Assembly (NCBI RefSeq): GCF_012516375.2
Contig: NZ_CP051204.2
Location: forward strand, 5,766,001 to 5,830,000
Reading direction: 5' to 3'
Origin: Chitinophaga oryzae
Lineage (GTDB): Bacteria > Bacteroidota > Bacteroidia > Chitinophagales > Chitinophagaceae
Length of the DNA: 64,000 nt
A program made the position numbers and the translations under genes. The notes beneath the pieces were generated by a model that did no database searches, was not told the origin of the DNA, and saw nothing but the letters and a program-made list of their open reading frames with translations. Below are positions 55,701 to 64,000 of the stretch, one piece after another (within the stretch, counting starts at the first letter, position 1; each line of letters opens with the position of its first letter).

Positions 55701-56120
55701 CAGACCCGCAGCATGCTGGAACGCATGAGCAACTATAATAACGGCGACGCCAAAACGCTGAACCGCTGGACGCCCACCAACACGCAAACCGATGTACCAA
55801 AGGCCATCTTCAACGATCCGGTGACACCGGGCAGCCTTACCAACGGCGAGGTGTCCCAGCGTTTTGTGGAAGACGGTTCTTTCATCCGTATGAAGAACAT
55901 CACCGTAGGTTACACATTCCCTTCCGCCCTGTTGAAACGAATCCGTTTCAGCAGCGCCCGCGTGTATGTCAGCGGCCAGAACCTGTTCCTCATCACCAAC
56001 TATTCGGGGTATGATCCCGAATCGCAGAACCAGTCTGTCAAAAACTCCCAGCTTGGCATCGACTGGGCCGTACAGCCGCAGCCACGCACATTCATGGCCG
56101 GATTAAACCTGAATTTTTAA
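52773..56120 (+). CDS. SusC/RagA-family TonB-linked outer-membrane transporter with STN domain
   Basis: 1115 residues. Signal peptide ending GTTGFAQ, then an STN (secretin/TonB N-terminal) signalling domain (about 39-112), a carboxypeptidase-like beta-sandwich (about 127-198), a TonB plug (NDLVVVGYGTQQKKNLTSSV, IYGSRGANGVILITTKRG) and a 22-strand barrel. With the SusD lipoprotein it imports a large oligosaccharide. The STN domain matches the sigma/FecR pair upstream, so this is a trans-envelope signalling utilisation locus. The next gene starts 11 nt after its stop. Confidence 0.96.
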   Translation: MKFLATRIPTAVKKQPARPLWAILTIALLLAGTTGFAQKVTVSLKNVPLEKVFSTLKQQTGYSFIWRGEPSASYKSVSLECKDASLEQVLKPFLDGLSLTYQITDRIVVVTRKESSPPPDNLAQAARLPVSGKITDDKGLPLPGVSVRVKGTTTGVTTDAQGNYALSVPGHNSVLLCTSVGFEPKEVLVNGQQTLYIVLQQKSNSLNDLVVVGYGTQQKKNLTSSVSSIKGSELAGVAVTNLDAALQGKAPGVQVVQNSGAPGDETYIRIRGNGSLFGENRPLYVIDGVPMSNLPAAQYGVSGDGQRITATNNINPNDIQSVEILKDAAATAIYGSRGANGVILITTKRGAEGKSRFNFSMYTGVSDVPKRLPLLNGDQFVDLFNESRANAGLPPDPAIVKTGRNTNWQDAVFRSAPVSSYNLSISGGTPRTSHYVSAGYLDQTGTIVGVQHFKRFNGRVNFDFMATDKIKIGVNLTGVHSINNRMDNSFSGQSVLALALIENPNDPIYNPNGTFYTDPNRRWTNPVMIAHSLRFQSVVDSYIGNLYGEYTIIPGLKFRTSFGFDNQHVTDDRYQSKLVNNQSPATGFVSVFSQFLWVNENTLSYTPALRGKHKLTMLLGQSAQEANVRRISVSGNTNSTDIIQAVTGFTNLFSPLDYRSQWGLVSYFGRASYNYDDRYLLEGVLRTDGSSRFGANKKYGFFPSISAAWRIINEPFMKSQRFFNDLKLRGSIGVTGNNEGLGSDFPSLATYSTGYNYGAAAGIAPTSLSNRDLSWEATTATNLALDMAFLDNRINVTVEAYRKITNRLIFKLELPYTSGFNRTNGANIGQLMNKGLEIGINTENIRGKFTWNTNFNLYFNRNKITSLPETVAGDPSSSDFTESLPGSFYTSQPTSIFRVGEPVGSFFGYRNKGVDPATGNMIYDDINKDGRITAADRVILGNALPDFTGGLTNSFSYKGVDLSFFFYWSYGNKVYNQTRSMLERMSNYNNGDAKTLNRWTPTNTQTDVPKAIFNDPVTPGSLTNGEVSQRFVEDGSFIRMKNITVGYTFPSALLKRIRFSSARVYVSGQNLFLITNYSGYDPESQNQSVKNSQLGIDWAVQPQPRTFMAGLNLNF

Positions 56121-56130
56121 AGCAGCAGAC

Positions 56131-57525
56131 ATGAAAAAAACAGGACTTATACTCATCGCTATTGCATTCACCGCCTGCACCAAAGTACTGGACCAGGTGC
56201 CCGAGTATACGATTGCAGAAGACAACTTCTGGCAGACCGCCAACGACGCGGAGAGCGCCGCCATCGGTATCTACCCTGCCGCACAGAGCATGGCGCAGCA
56301 GTTCCCCGTCGCCTTTGACGCCGCATCTGACGCCACTACGGCATTACTCATCAATTACGCGCCTTTCACTCAGCATGGCATCCCGGTAGACAACCCGATT
56401 GTAGCCGCTTACTGGCAGAACAACTACACCGGTATCGGAAGGGCCAACGACCTGTTGAAAAACCTGCCAGGCATGAAAGACAGCCTGTTCACCGGCAGCC
56501 GTAAGCAGGAACTGCTGGGAGAAGCGCGCTTCCTGCGTGCCTATTTTTATTTTAACCTGCTCAGGGCATATGGCCCCGTGCCACTGGTAACGCAGCCTTA
56601 CAATTCGTTCAATGCAGACTTTACCATAGAACGTTCTCCGGTGGAGGTTATCTTCCAACAGATCGTTGCAGACCTCACCATTGCCGAATCGTCGCTGCCC
56701 ATAAGCTACGCCAACAGCGCAGATACCCGCGGGCGCGCCACGCAGGGTACCGCCAAAGCGCTGCTGGCCAAAGCATATCTCAGCATGAAAAAATACGACT
56801 CCGCCGCCATAAAGGCGCAGGATGTGATGAATAATACCAACTACGTGCTGGTGAACGGCAGCGCCGCCTACAGCAATATGTTTACCGTCGGTGGTAAAAA
56901 CAGCACCGAGTCTGTTTTTGAGATACAATATGTCAGCTCCTCCGCACAGGCCAACGGGCTGTTCAGCTTCTATATGCCTGTCAACGGTATCCCTGCCGGA
57001 CAACAGACCGGCAGCTACCAGATAGCGCCTACCGACAAGATCGTGAACGCCTATGAAGCCGGCGATATCCGCAGGAGCGCCGCCCTCGGGCTTTCTGCTG
57101 CCACAACGCCGGTAAGTTATGTCAACAAGTATGTGCGGCTGACCAACGGCACCGAGCCCAATATCATCGCACTGCGGCTGGCCGACATCATTCTTGTCAA
57201 TGCCGAAGCACTGGATAAACTGGGTAAGCATACCGAAGCTATCGCCATGCTGAATATTATCCGCCGCCGCGCCTTTGGTCTGCCTGTCGATGCTCCTTCC
57301 GCCCATGACTTCCCTGCTGCCGGAGAAACTAATGCTGATCTGCCTCTCGCCATTGAAAACGAACGTTTCAAAGAGCTGGCTTTTGAAGGGCATCGCTTTT
57401 ATGACCTGGTACGCACCGGCCGTGCCGGCGCCGTGCTGGGCATCACCGCCGACCAGTCGTTGTGGCCCATCCCGCTGCGTGAGCTGGGCCGCAATCCGCG
57501 GCTGGTACAAAATCACGGCTACTAG
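56131..57525 (+). CDS. SusD/RagB-family glycan-binding lipoprotein
   Basis: 464 residues. Lipobox in AIAFTACTK; typical SusD wording includes DQVPEYTIAEDNFWQTANDAE, GIGRANDLLKNLP, GEARFLRAYFYFNLLRAYGPVPLVT and FKELAFEGHRFYDLVR. It caps the SusC pore outside the cell and binds the substrate glycan through TPR-based surfaces. Only 10 nt separate it from SusC. Confidence 0.95.
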   Translation: MKKTGLILIAIAFTACTKVLDQVPEYTIAEDNFWQTANDAESAAIGIYPAAQSMAQQFPVAFDAASDATTALLINYAPFTQHGIPVDNPIVAAYWQNNYTGIGRANDLLKNLPGMKDSLFTGSRKQELLGEARFLRAYFYFNLLRAYGPVPLVTQPYNSFNADFTIERSPVEVIFQQIVADLTIAESSLPISYANSADTRGRATQGTAKALLAKAYLSMKKYDSAAIKAQDVMNNTNYVLVNGSAAYSNMFTVGGKNSTESVFEIQYVSSSAQANGLFSFYMPVNGIPAGQQTGSYQIAPTDKIVNAYEAGDIRRSAALGLSAATTPVSYVNKYVRLTNGTEPNIIALRLADIILVNAEALDKLGKHTEAIAMLNIIRRRAFGLPVDAPSAHDFPAAGETNADLPLAIENERFKELAFEGHRFYDLVRTGRAGAVLGITADQSLWPIPLRELGRNPRLVQNHGY

Positions 57526-57532
57526 TCCCGTA

Positions 57533-57749
57533 AAGTGCGCTAAGAAGAATTAAGTGCGCTAAGATTAAGAAAGACTACAGGATGGATACAGAAACATAAA
57601 AAAGTTCAGGTAAAAGAAAGAATAAGAAAAGAAACCAAGAACGTAAAAAGCTTTTCCCGTTATTCCCGCAAAGAACGCCAGAGGGGGCAATAAAGTATAT
57701 TAAAAACAAACTCCTTTTGCGACTTTATTTCATACTCTGCGCTCTTTGC
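57533..57749. repeat. short direct and inverted repeats before the beta-propeller gene
   Basis: AAGTGCGCTAAGA occurs at 57533 and at 57552, a direct repeat 19 bp apart. Further on, GCAAAGAACGCCAGAG (57668-57683) is largely complementary to CTCTGCGCTCTTTGC (57735-57749). These fill the 244-bp gap after SusD and probably mark a separate transcript end or start. Confidence 0.5.
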
Positions 57750-57769
57750 GAGACAAAAACTCCACGTTT

Positions 57770-59932
57770 ATGAAAAAAACATTTACCGTACTGTCAGGCC
57801 TATTGCTGGCTTATGCCGGCGCACAGGGCCAGTATATTACCACCTGGATGGGTAATAATTTTTCTGATGAAAAGAATCATGTAGGCAACTGCGCCCGCTC
57901 GATGTGGGTGTCTCCTCAGGGAGTGGTATATACCGCGTCCATGTGGGATGAAAAAGGGCGGAACATCGGTATTTACCAGAACGGCGCCACGCTGGGTTCC
58001 ATGGGTGGCAACAAGGAATCACAGGGCAGCGCCATCGGCGGTGATGCTACTTATATCTACACGGCGCAGCAGGCGCCCAATAACGGCAAGGTGGGGCGTT
58101 ACAACCGTACCACCAAAGTGCGGGACCTGCTGATCCCTGTTAATACCGGCACCGGCGACGCCATTACGGGTATTGTTGCTTCATATGGCCGTATATACGT
58201 CAGCGATATAGTGAATAACCAGGTTAAAGTGTTCACCACCGGTGGTGTGGCTGTCCGGCAGTGGAGCGTGAGCTCACCGGGCGCGCTGGCCATCGACAGC
58301 AGCGGTCGCCTGTGGGTAGCCCAGCAAAACAGCGGTAATGTTGTCAGCTTCGATACGATAGGGGTGGCGGGTCCGGTGATAACGCTGGGCGCCGCCGCGC
58401 GGCCTTCCGCGCTCTATGCCGACAGCGCCCGCGGCCAGCTGCTGATTGGTGACCAGGGGCCTGACATGCAGATCAAAATCTACAGCAACCTGACGGGCAC
58501 GCCTGTGCCGTCCGGCACCTTCGGCGTACAGGGTGGTTACCTGAACTCATCCACCGCGCTCCGCGGTACGGTGGGCGCCAAACGTTTTACGCGGGTAGTG
58601 GGCATCAGTCGCGATGCGGCGGGCAACCTGTACGTGCTTAACAACCCGTGGGGCGGCACGTGGGACCTTGGCCGTAACGGCGCCACCGATATTCACTGCT
58701 ACAATAACGCCGGCGACCTCCAGTGGACACTGCAGGCCCTCAATTTCGAAGGCAACGCTTCCGCTGATGCAGGCAGCGACGGCACCTGCTTTTACAGCGG
58801 CAACATCCTCTACGCCTATACCGGTACCGACGGCGGCGCCTACGTGGCCAACACCGTTGACCCCTACCGTTATCCCCAGGACGCCCGCATACAGATGACC
58901 GACCATGGCAGAGGCCAGCACTTCGGACATTTCGCGCATGTAAACGGACATAACATACTCATCGCCAACAACCAGAACGCCGATGTGTTTTATACCTATT
59001 ACTTCAACGAGGCGACCGACGGCCACATTGCCATTCCGGGAGACACCATCAGCCAGATACGTAACGGCTTCTGCCTCGATTCCATCGGGGACATCTGGAC
59101 CTCGCGCGACAAGACCAATGCCATCCAGCATTACCCGCTGACCGGCTTTGCCGCCAACGGCAAACCGATCTATGGTCCTGTGGTATCCACCCCTACACCC
59201 ACCACTATTGCGCGGCTGAACAGGATAGAATATGTTCCCGCCAGCGATATGATGGTGCTGGCCGGCGGTAATACCGACTGGACGCTGATCGGGAACAGGA
59301 TAGAAGTTTACCGCGGCTGGAAAGCCGGTAACCGCACACCTGACCTGGTGATCACGCTAAGCCGCGCCGTGGCCAAATCCATGTCCGCCGCCGGCAATTA
59401 CCTCTTTGTAGGATACTACGCCATTCCCGACATCGATGTATTTGACCTCAGCACCGGCGCTCTGGTACTGACCATGAACAGCAGCAACCCCGCTGTGTAT
59501 GTGGGCAACGACGTGGACTCACAGTATGGCATCAAGGCGTATCATCGTACCACCGGGGAATACCTGGTCACCAAAGACGACTACAATGCCAACAAGATAG
59601 TGCTGTACCGCTGGACGCCGGCGCCGCCGCCAACAACCGACAGCACCGCCGCCGCTTCGGCAGTACTTGCCCGCAATACCGGCGCCGCCTTCAGGATATT
59701 TCCCAACCCGGTGGAAAAAACATTGCACATCGACCTGAAGCAGACCACCACTAAAGGGTATAAACTGGACATATTTGATTTTTCCGGCAAGACAGTAAAA
59801 ACCATGCAGGCCAGCAACACCGGCGCCTTACAGGCCGATGTGGCCACCCTGATGCCCGGCTCCTATGTGTTGCGCGTCACCGATGCCGCGAGTAACAAAG
59901 TGGTAGGGCAACAGAAATTCATCAAGCTATAA
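57770..59932 (+). CDS. secreted NHL-type beta-propeller protein with T9SS sorting domain
   Basis: About 720 residues. Signal peptide (LLLAYAGAQGQ), then beta-propeller-like repeats (GIVASYGRIYVSDIVNNQVKVF, ALAIDSSGRLWVAQQNSGNVV and others). The last 80 residues (AFRIFPNPVEKTLHIDL to GQQKFIKL) form the type A T9SS C-terminal domain that directs export and cell-surface attachment. It probably binds or processes the polysaccharide of this locus outside the cell. The ATG at 57770 begins the signal peptide. Confidence 0.85.
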   Translation: MKKTFTVLSGLLLAYAGAQGQYITTWMGNNFSDEKNHVGNCARSMWVSPQGVVYTASMWDEKGRNIGIYQNGATLGSMGGNKESQGSAIGGDATYIYTAQQAPNNGKVGRYNRTTKVRDLLIPVNTGTGDAITGIVASYGRIYVSDIVNNQVKVFTTGGVAVRQWSVSSPGALAIDSSGRLWVAQQNSGNVVSFDTIGVAGPVITLGAAARPSALYADSARGQLLIGDQGPDMQIKIYSNLTGTPVPSGTFGVQGGYLNSSTALRGTVGAKRFTRVVGISRDAAGNLYVLNNPWGGTWDLGRNGATDIHCYNNAGDLQWTLQALNFEGNASADAGSDGTCFYSGNILYAYTGTDGGAYVANTVDPYRYPQDARIQMTDHGRGQHFGHFAHVNGHNILIANNQNADVFYTYYFNEATDGHIAIPGDTISQIRNGFCLDSIGDIWTSRDKTNAIQHYPLTGFAANGKPIYGPVVSTPTPTTIARLNRIEYVPASDMMVLAGGNTDWTLIGNRIEVYRGWKAGNRTPDLVITLSRAVAKSMSAAGNYLFVGYYAIPDIDVFDLSTGALVLTMNSSNPAVYVGNDVDSQYGIKAYHRTTGEYLVTKDDYNANKIVLYRWTPAPPPTTDSTAAASAVLARNTGAAFRIFPNPVEKTLHIDLKQTTTKGYKLDIFDFSGKTVKTMQASNTGALQADVATLMPGSYVLRVTDAASNKVVGQQKFIKL

Positions 59933-59945
59933 AAAGAAAAAAGGA

Positions 59946-62900
59946 ATGAAATATTTATGGGTACTCGGGCTGTTGATCAGCAGCGGGTATAACGGTATGG
60001 CACAAATGAAAGCGCCCGCCGACTGGGTGCACTACGAACAGGTGTTAGGCGTAAAAAACAATCAGCGGCACTATGACTATGATGTCAGCATCGTCCGCGC
60101 CTCCTGCCCTACCAATGTGTTGTGGCCGGGAGAGCAACCCTCTTATACCCTGCAGGTGGTGAACCGGCTCAAAGAGCCCCTGGTAGTCAGCGGCAGCATA
60201 GAGATGATCCCTTATGGCACCCATGCCACGCCGGGAGATATCTGGTTGCCCGAGATGGTCCGCCAGGGAGAAGCGACCGCCGTTCCTGTACAGGTAAATA
60301 TCCCTGCCGGCGGATATATGAACCTTGAACATGTACCCCGCATACCTGCCCGTTTTGGCGGATATGCGCTGGTGATGGACCTTGGGAAATACGGCCGCCG
60401 TATGGTGACCAGCGTGGTGCGTACATTCGCAGCTAATCCGCAGCGGTTGCAGTATCCCAAACAATCGCTGGACGATATGGGCGCAGATTTCCTGCAGCGG
60501 GTAGGCGTGCAGGCCATCCGGATGGGCGTGGATTATACGCCTACTACCGCGCCCGACTATACGCAAAAGATGCAGGCGCTGGATGCCAAACTGAAAGAGT
60601 ATCAATCCAAAAACATCACGGTATTACTGATGTTTGGCGCAGGCACGGCGCCTCTGCCACTGGGCATGCCGCGCTCTTTCCTCGATTCCAACCGGGTGAT
60701 GAAAAAAACCAAGCAGGACTTCGTATGGGCGCCCGCTTCCGACACCGACTTCCGGCAGTTCGTTCACCGGCTGTGCGTGCAATATGGCTGGCCTAAAGGG
60801 CCGGTCACCGCAGTATCTCTCTGGAACGAACCGTGGGAAGGCGCTTCCATCTCCGGATGGCAGTCCGATATTCTGCGTTACCGCGAAATATACCAGGTGA
60901 TGGCACAGGCCGTGCTGGACGCGCGTAAAAAAGGCGCCGACGTGCTGGTAGGCGGCGGTGACTCCAATTCCAACGCCTGGGACAAACTGTTTGCTGACGG
61001 CAAAATGACTTTCCTGCCAGTTTTCGATTTCTGTTCCATCCACTACCAGGGGATGGAATCGCCGGCCATTTATCCGGAGTGGGTTAACCGCCAATCCCCC
61101 AAAGGCCGCGTAAAAATCTGGGATACCGAAAGCTGGGTAGGCAATACGGATGATCGTATAGGCCTTACCGTAGCCACGAACCGGTCTTCCGGTTACGACC
61201 GGTCCATGGGTATTTACGCCGGTTACATGTACACCGGCGGCCGCGGCAGCGAACATTTTACGCAGAAAGTGCTGACACCTGAAGGCGTCAAAGAAATCAC
61301 CCGCATTCCCGATACCTGGTCGCAAGCTGCTGCGCTGGGTGCGGTACAACACCTGGTAGGCGAGCGCAGTTTCAACCGGCTGCTGTTTACCAACGGGCTG
61401 CCATGGATCATGATATTTGACGGCCGGCAACACCCGGATGACGGTACCGCCGTCATCAGCGGTGACATTGGGGATGCCTTTGGTGCGGAAAGGGTATTGT
61501 TCCGCGGGGTAAGAGGCCTGTCTGAAATAGCGGAAAAGGAAAAGATAAGAGCCGCCATCGCAGCAGGCAGCCCCCAAGCCGACAGCCTGCAACAGGTACT
61601 GCAAAAATACTATCCGCTTACCGGCGGCCGTATGCTGCTGCCCGCCGCTTCGTACCTGCGGTTGTATGACTTTTACGGCAACCCGCTGTACGCAAAGAAC
61701 GGTCAGCTGGAAATACCGCTTAACAGCCAGGGTTACTACCTGCGTACCGACGGCTCCAAAGGCTCTTTCAGCAAATTGCTGGCAGCCCTGAAAACCGCCC
61801 GTATAGAAGGTTATGAGCCGGTGGAGATTATCCCTAAAGATATGACCGCCCGCATCTCCCAATCTCCTGTAATGCGGCTGCAGCTGACCAACATCCTGAA
61901 CCGCGCGGTAAAAGGGCGGCTTCAGGTAACCTTAAAAGGACTGCGTATCACTGCGCCGGATACGGTGTCGCTGGCGGCGCATGAAACCCGCACCATCCCT
62001 GTGCAGATTACCGGCGGTGTTGCCGCGGCCAGCAATACCTACCCTCTCGCCGTACATTTCGATGCGGGCGCTGACGGCATCGCTGCTCACTATGAAGATA
62101 TGCATGTGAATGTAATCTCCCGGTTAAGCATCAACGTAGACGGGCAGCTGGACGACTGGCAGCAGGCTATACCGCAGACCGTCAGCAGCAAAGGCACCGC
62201 TGCCGTCAGCGTGACGGAAGCAGCGTGGTATCCGTTCAAAAACTTCGACACTAACGCCAACGGTTATGCCAGCGGGTACTTCGCTTACGACGACCGTTAC
62301 TTTTACTTTGCCGCCAAAGTAGCCGACAGCACGCCGCATCCGGGCACCTATCGTTTTGCGCAGCGTCCGGACGACACGTTCTTTTATCCCGATACCTCTT
62401 ATGTCCTGGACATGCAGGAATCGCTGATCACCAGGGAAAGCAGCGCACCTGCCACTGATGCCGGCGCCTTACAGCTGCCCGACGGCGACGGCCGCATCCT
62501 GCATTACTGGGAAAGCGGCGACAACACCAATTCCTTCGGGGTAGACCTCCGGCTGCCGAAGCCCACGCAGGTAGCGCTGTACCTGCCTTCGCTAAAGGTA
62601 TCTTCCCTGCGGCTGGAAGTATATGACAACGAGAGCGGCAAAAATCTGTTCCGCCGTACCCTCACCAACCTTTGGGGCGGCGCCTGGGAAGTGCTGCGTC
62701 TCGAAGGCAACGTACGCATCGTGCTGCACGCCAACGCATGGTGGTATACGCCCAAACTGGCGGCGCTGCTGTTTGACCAGCCATCATCTGACAGCATTTT
62801 TGTGAAAGAAGATTTTGATACCCGCGGCAACTGGAAAGGGGTGTACGGCGCTTCAGGGCACTACATCGTGGGAACGGATTCCCGTTTACCCGCCGGCGTT

Positions 62901-63524
62901 ACCCTTACGCAGGCCTTCAAAGAGATCAGGCAGCCGTTGATATGGCCGGCAGGCGTACGACACTATACCTATCAGAAGAACCCCGTTACACCCGACAACT
63001 CAGGGCTTGGTTATTCGTATGACAACGTATTGCTGGCCTTTAACGTGGTCCCGGAGGGCAAAGACGGTATGCTGGCGCATCCGCCGGGCACCATGCCACG
63101 GTATACCGGTTATAAATGCACCGATTACGAGTATGCGTTCAACCCTGTGGCCGCGGAGTATGGCGGAGGGACCGAAATATGGCGGCTGCTGGCGCCAGGG
63201 CTTAACAGGAAACATTTTTTCCCGAGGCAGCCCAAATCAGCCAAAGAAGGACCGGTGAGCAACGGCCGGCTGGCGATCCGGCGCGAAGGCAATACCGTGA
63301 TCACCGAATGCGCTATTCCGTGGGAGGAGATACCCGACGTAAAAGCCGCGGTGGACAAAGGACAGCTGGTAAAACTTTCTTTCCGGGTGAATGACAACGG
63401 CGCCCCCGGCAGTTGTATGGAGCTGGCTAAAGAGCGGAGCGTGTCCAAACAGAATGCCCGGGCGTTTCACCCTGACTGGAAGGTGCATTGGTCCAATGAA
63501 GTGGAGTTCGGCATAGAAAAATGA
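59946..63524 (+). CDS. large clan GH-A glycosidase-like protein with CBM9-like modules
   Basis: 1192 residues. A short signal peptide ends near GMAQ. Residues 160-480 form a TIM barrel of clan GH-A type: acid/base Glu in VSLWNEPWEG, nucleophile Glu in KIWDTESWVG, and HYQG after the seventh strand. C-terminal parts resemble CBM9-like sugar-binding domains (about 725-830, INVDGQLDDW and YFAYDDRYFYFAAKV; and about 1000-1190). Which GH family it belongs to cannot be fixed by eye. Located 13 nt after the propeller gene with AAAAAGGA before the ATG, so co-expressed. Likely cleaves the glycan imported by SusCD. Confidence 0.75.
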   Translation: MKYLWVLGLLISSGYNGMAQMKAPADWVHYEQVLGVKNNQRHYDYDVSIVRASCPTNVLWPGEQPSYTLQVVNRLKEPLVVSGSIEMIPYGTHATPGDIWLPEMVRQGEATAVPVQVNIPAGGYMNLEHVPRIPARFGGYALVMDLGKYGRRMVTSVVRTFAANPQRLQYPKQSLDDMGADFLQRVGVQAIRMGVDYTPTTAPDYTQKMQALDAKLKEYQSKNITVLLMFGAGTAPLPLGMPRSFLDSNRVMKKTKQDFVWAPASDTDFRQFVHRLCVQYGWPKGPVTAVSLWNEPWEGASISGWQSDILRYREIYQVMAQAVLDARKKGADVLVGGGDSNSNAWDKLFADGKMTFLPVFDFCSIHYQGMESPAIYPEWVNRQSPKGRVKIWDTESWVGNTDDRIGLTVATNRSSGYDRSMGIYAGYMYTGGRGSEHFTQKVLTPEGVKEITRIPDTWSQAAALGAVQHLVGERSFNRLLFTNGLPWIMIFDGRQHPDDGTAVISGDIGDAFGAERVLFRGVRGLSEIAEKEKIRAAIAAGSPQADSLQQVLQKYYPLTGGRMLLPAASYLRLYDFYGNPLYAKNGQLEIPLNSQGYYLRTDGSKGSFSKLLAALKTARIEGYEPVEIIPKDMTARISQSPVMRLQLTNILNRAVKGRLQVTLKGLRITAPDTVSLAAHETRTIPVQITGGVAAASNTYPLAVHFDAGADGIAAHYEDMHVNVISRLSINVDGQLDDWQQAIPQTVSSKGTAAVSVTEAAWYPFKNFDTNANGYASGYFAYDDRYFYFAAKVADSTPHPGTYRFAQRPDDTFFYPDTSYVLDMQESLITRESSAPATDAGALQLPDGDGRILHYWESGDNTNSFGVDLRLPKPTQVALYLPSLKVSSLRLEVYDNESGKNLFRRTLTNLWGGAWEVLRLEGNVRIVLHANAWWYTPKLAALLFDQPSSDSIFVKEDFDTRGNWKGVYGASGHYIVGTDSRLPAGVTLTQAFKEIRQPLIWPAGVRHYTYQKNPVTPDNSGLGYSYDNVLLAFNVVPEGKDGMLAHPPGTMPRYTGYKCTDYEYAFNPVAAEYGGGTEIWRLLAPGLNRKHFFPRQPKSAKEGPVSNGRLAIRREGNTVITECAIPWEEIPDVKAAVDKGQLVKLSFRVNDNGAPGSCMELAKERSVSKQNARAFHPDWKVHWSNEVEFGIEK

Positions 63525-63525
63525 G

Positions 63526-64000
63526 CTAGTCCTTTGCGAACCGTATAATTATTTCCGTTACCTGGAAACTGCTGCGTGCCGGTTTTTTCTCTCCCGGCAC
63601 CACCAGTCTGAAAGGTCCTTTCCCGGCGGGCAGCGGTTGTCCGCCGGATTCATCTGCCAGTATCACTACCCTGTCGGTAAAGCTGCTGTCCAGCTCAGCC
63701 AGCGAGAACAGCACCTCATAGCCGTCGGCACAACGCACCAGCAGGTATTTGCTGAGGTTTTCACCTCTCAGCGTTTTACCGGTGGTGACGCCCGCCTGCT
63801 CCAGGATAGCCTGTACCGGCACGCCGGTATAGGCGTGATCGTTACCATCGCGGTCTTTCAGGGAAACAGTGGCGCGCTTCATCTGGCGCAGCGTTTCAGG
63901 ATAGAGCGTCAGCGGGCGGGTAACCTCGCCGGAGACTTTCACCGCAGGCCGCTGTTGCGCCATGGCAGTGATGCCGGTGAGCAGCAGCAGCGCTATACAA
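63526..64000 (-). CDS. molybdopterin-binding oxidoreductase domain protein (5' end cut off)
   Basis: The C-terminal 158 residues are inside the window. An apparent signal peptide (IALLLLTGITAMAQ) runs into the right edge, so the true start lies beyond 64000. The mature part has the oxidoreductase molybdopterin-binding (sulfite-oxidase-like) wording PLTLYPETLRQMKRATVSL, HAYTGVPVQAILEQAGV and GYEVLFSLAELD. Only a small domain without a visible Moco-binding Cys is present here. Convergent with the glycosidase gene, one base between stops. Confidence 0.85.
   Translation of the reverse strand, partial: CIALLLLTGITAMAQQRPAVKVSGEVTRPLTLYPETLRQMKRATVSLKDRDGNDHAYTGVPVQAILEQAGVTTGKTLRGENLSKYLLVRCADGYEVLFSLAELDSSFTDRVVILADESGGQPLPAGKGPFRLVVPGEKKPARSSFQVTEIIIRFAKD

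Overview
The window looks like a chromosomal segment from a soil-type Bacteroidota, most likely Chitinophaga or a close relative. The evidence is a SusC/SusD pair behind an ECF sigma factor and a FecR anti-sigma factor, a type IX secretion (T9SS) C-terminal sorting domain, many AraC-family regulators, DUF4251/DUF4349 proteins, promoters of the TAnnTTTG type, and start sites that mostly lack a Shine-Dalgarno sequence. There is no rRNA, insertion sequence, prophage or CRISPR array, and no standard decoding tRNA.

Layout. 1-3.4 kb: a leftward tripartite efflux operon (TetR, TolC, HlyD-type adaptor, and probably the first codons of an EmrB-type pump at the left edge) with palindromes resembling TetR operators upstream. 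3.8-6.7 kb: a small membrane protein, an AraC regulator and an aminopeptidase P. 6.8-10.7 kb: a leftward pair, a DUF1080/PA14 protein and a beta-propeller fused to cytochrome c. 11-24 kb: mixed single genes (thioredoxin-like, HAD, GNAT, DUF4251, ABC exporter, ankyrin-like, two DJ-1/PfpI genes, an orphan CdiI-type immunity gene, DNA polymerase IV, alpha/beta hydrolase, aldo/keto reductase, three AraC-type regulators). 24.4-31.1 kb: an operon of the kind common in Planctomycetes and Verrucomicrobia (cytochrome c/DUF1549/DUF1553, DUF1501, sugar isomerase-like, DUF2231/cytochrome c/LRR). With the 6.8-10.7 kb pair it suggests oxidative or 3-keto-sugar catabolism in the periplasm.

31.9-34.4 kb holds the most unusual element. 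A 120-nt RNA gene has a complete tRNA core (acceptor, D and T arms, and the nucleotides that form the elbow), but 54 nt stand in place of the anticodon loop. It lies 81 nt upstream of a 742-residue protein with a RING-like zinc site, a helical middle and a TerD-like C-terminal domain. The pair looks like an RNA-based stress or RNA-repair cassette.

34.5-48 kb: a surface-antigen beta-barrel; a leftward operon lgt-cobW-xseA-xseB; alkaline phosphatase; an MBL hydrolase; a PA2169-type four-helix protein; a membrane patatin; a DUF4349 lipoprotein; an AraC regulator; and an LpxL-like acyltransferase with an overlapping 38-residue membrane microprotein. 48.9-64 kb: a cold-shock protein with a charged tail, a HEAT-like protein, and a polysaccharide-utilisation locus (sigma, FecR, SusC, SusD, secreted beta-propeller, large clan GH-A glycosidase with CBM9-like modules). 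The window ends inside a molybdopterin-domain gene.

Long hairpins built from tandem 7-8-mers (words such as TTATTTGG or GAATTAC) fill several gaps between genes and in places abut the stop codons on both sides. They look like a shared class of intergenic repeat that may also act as terminators.
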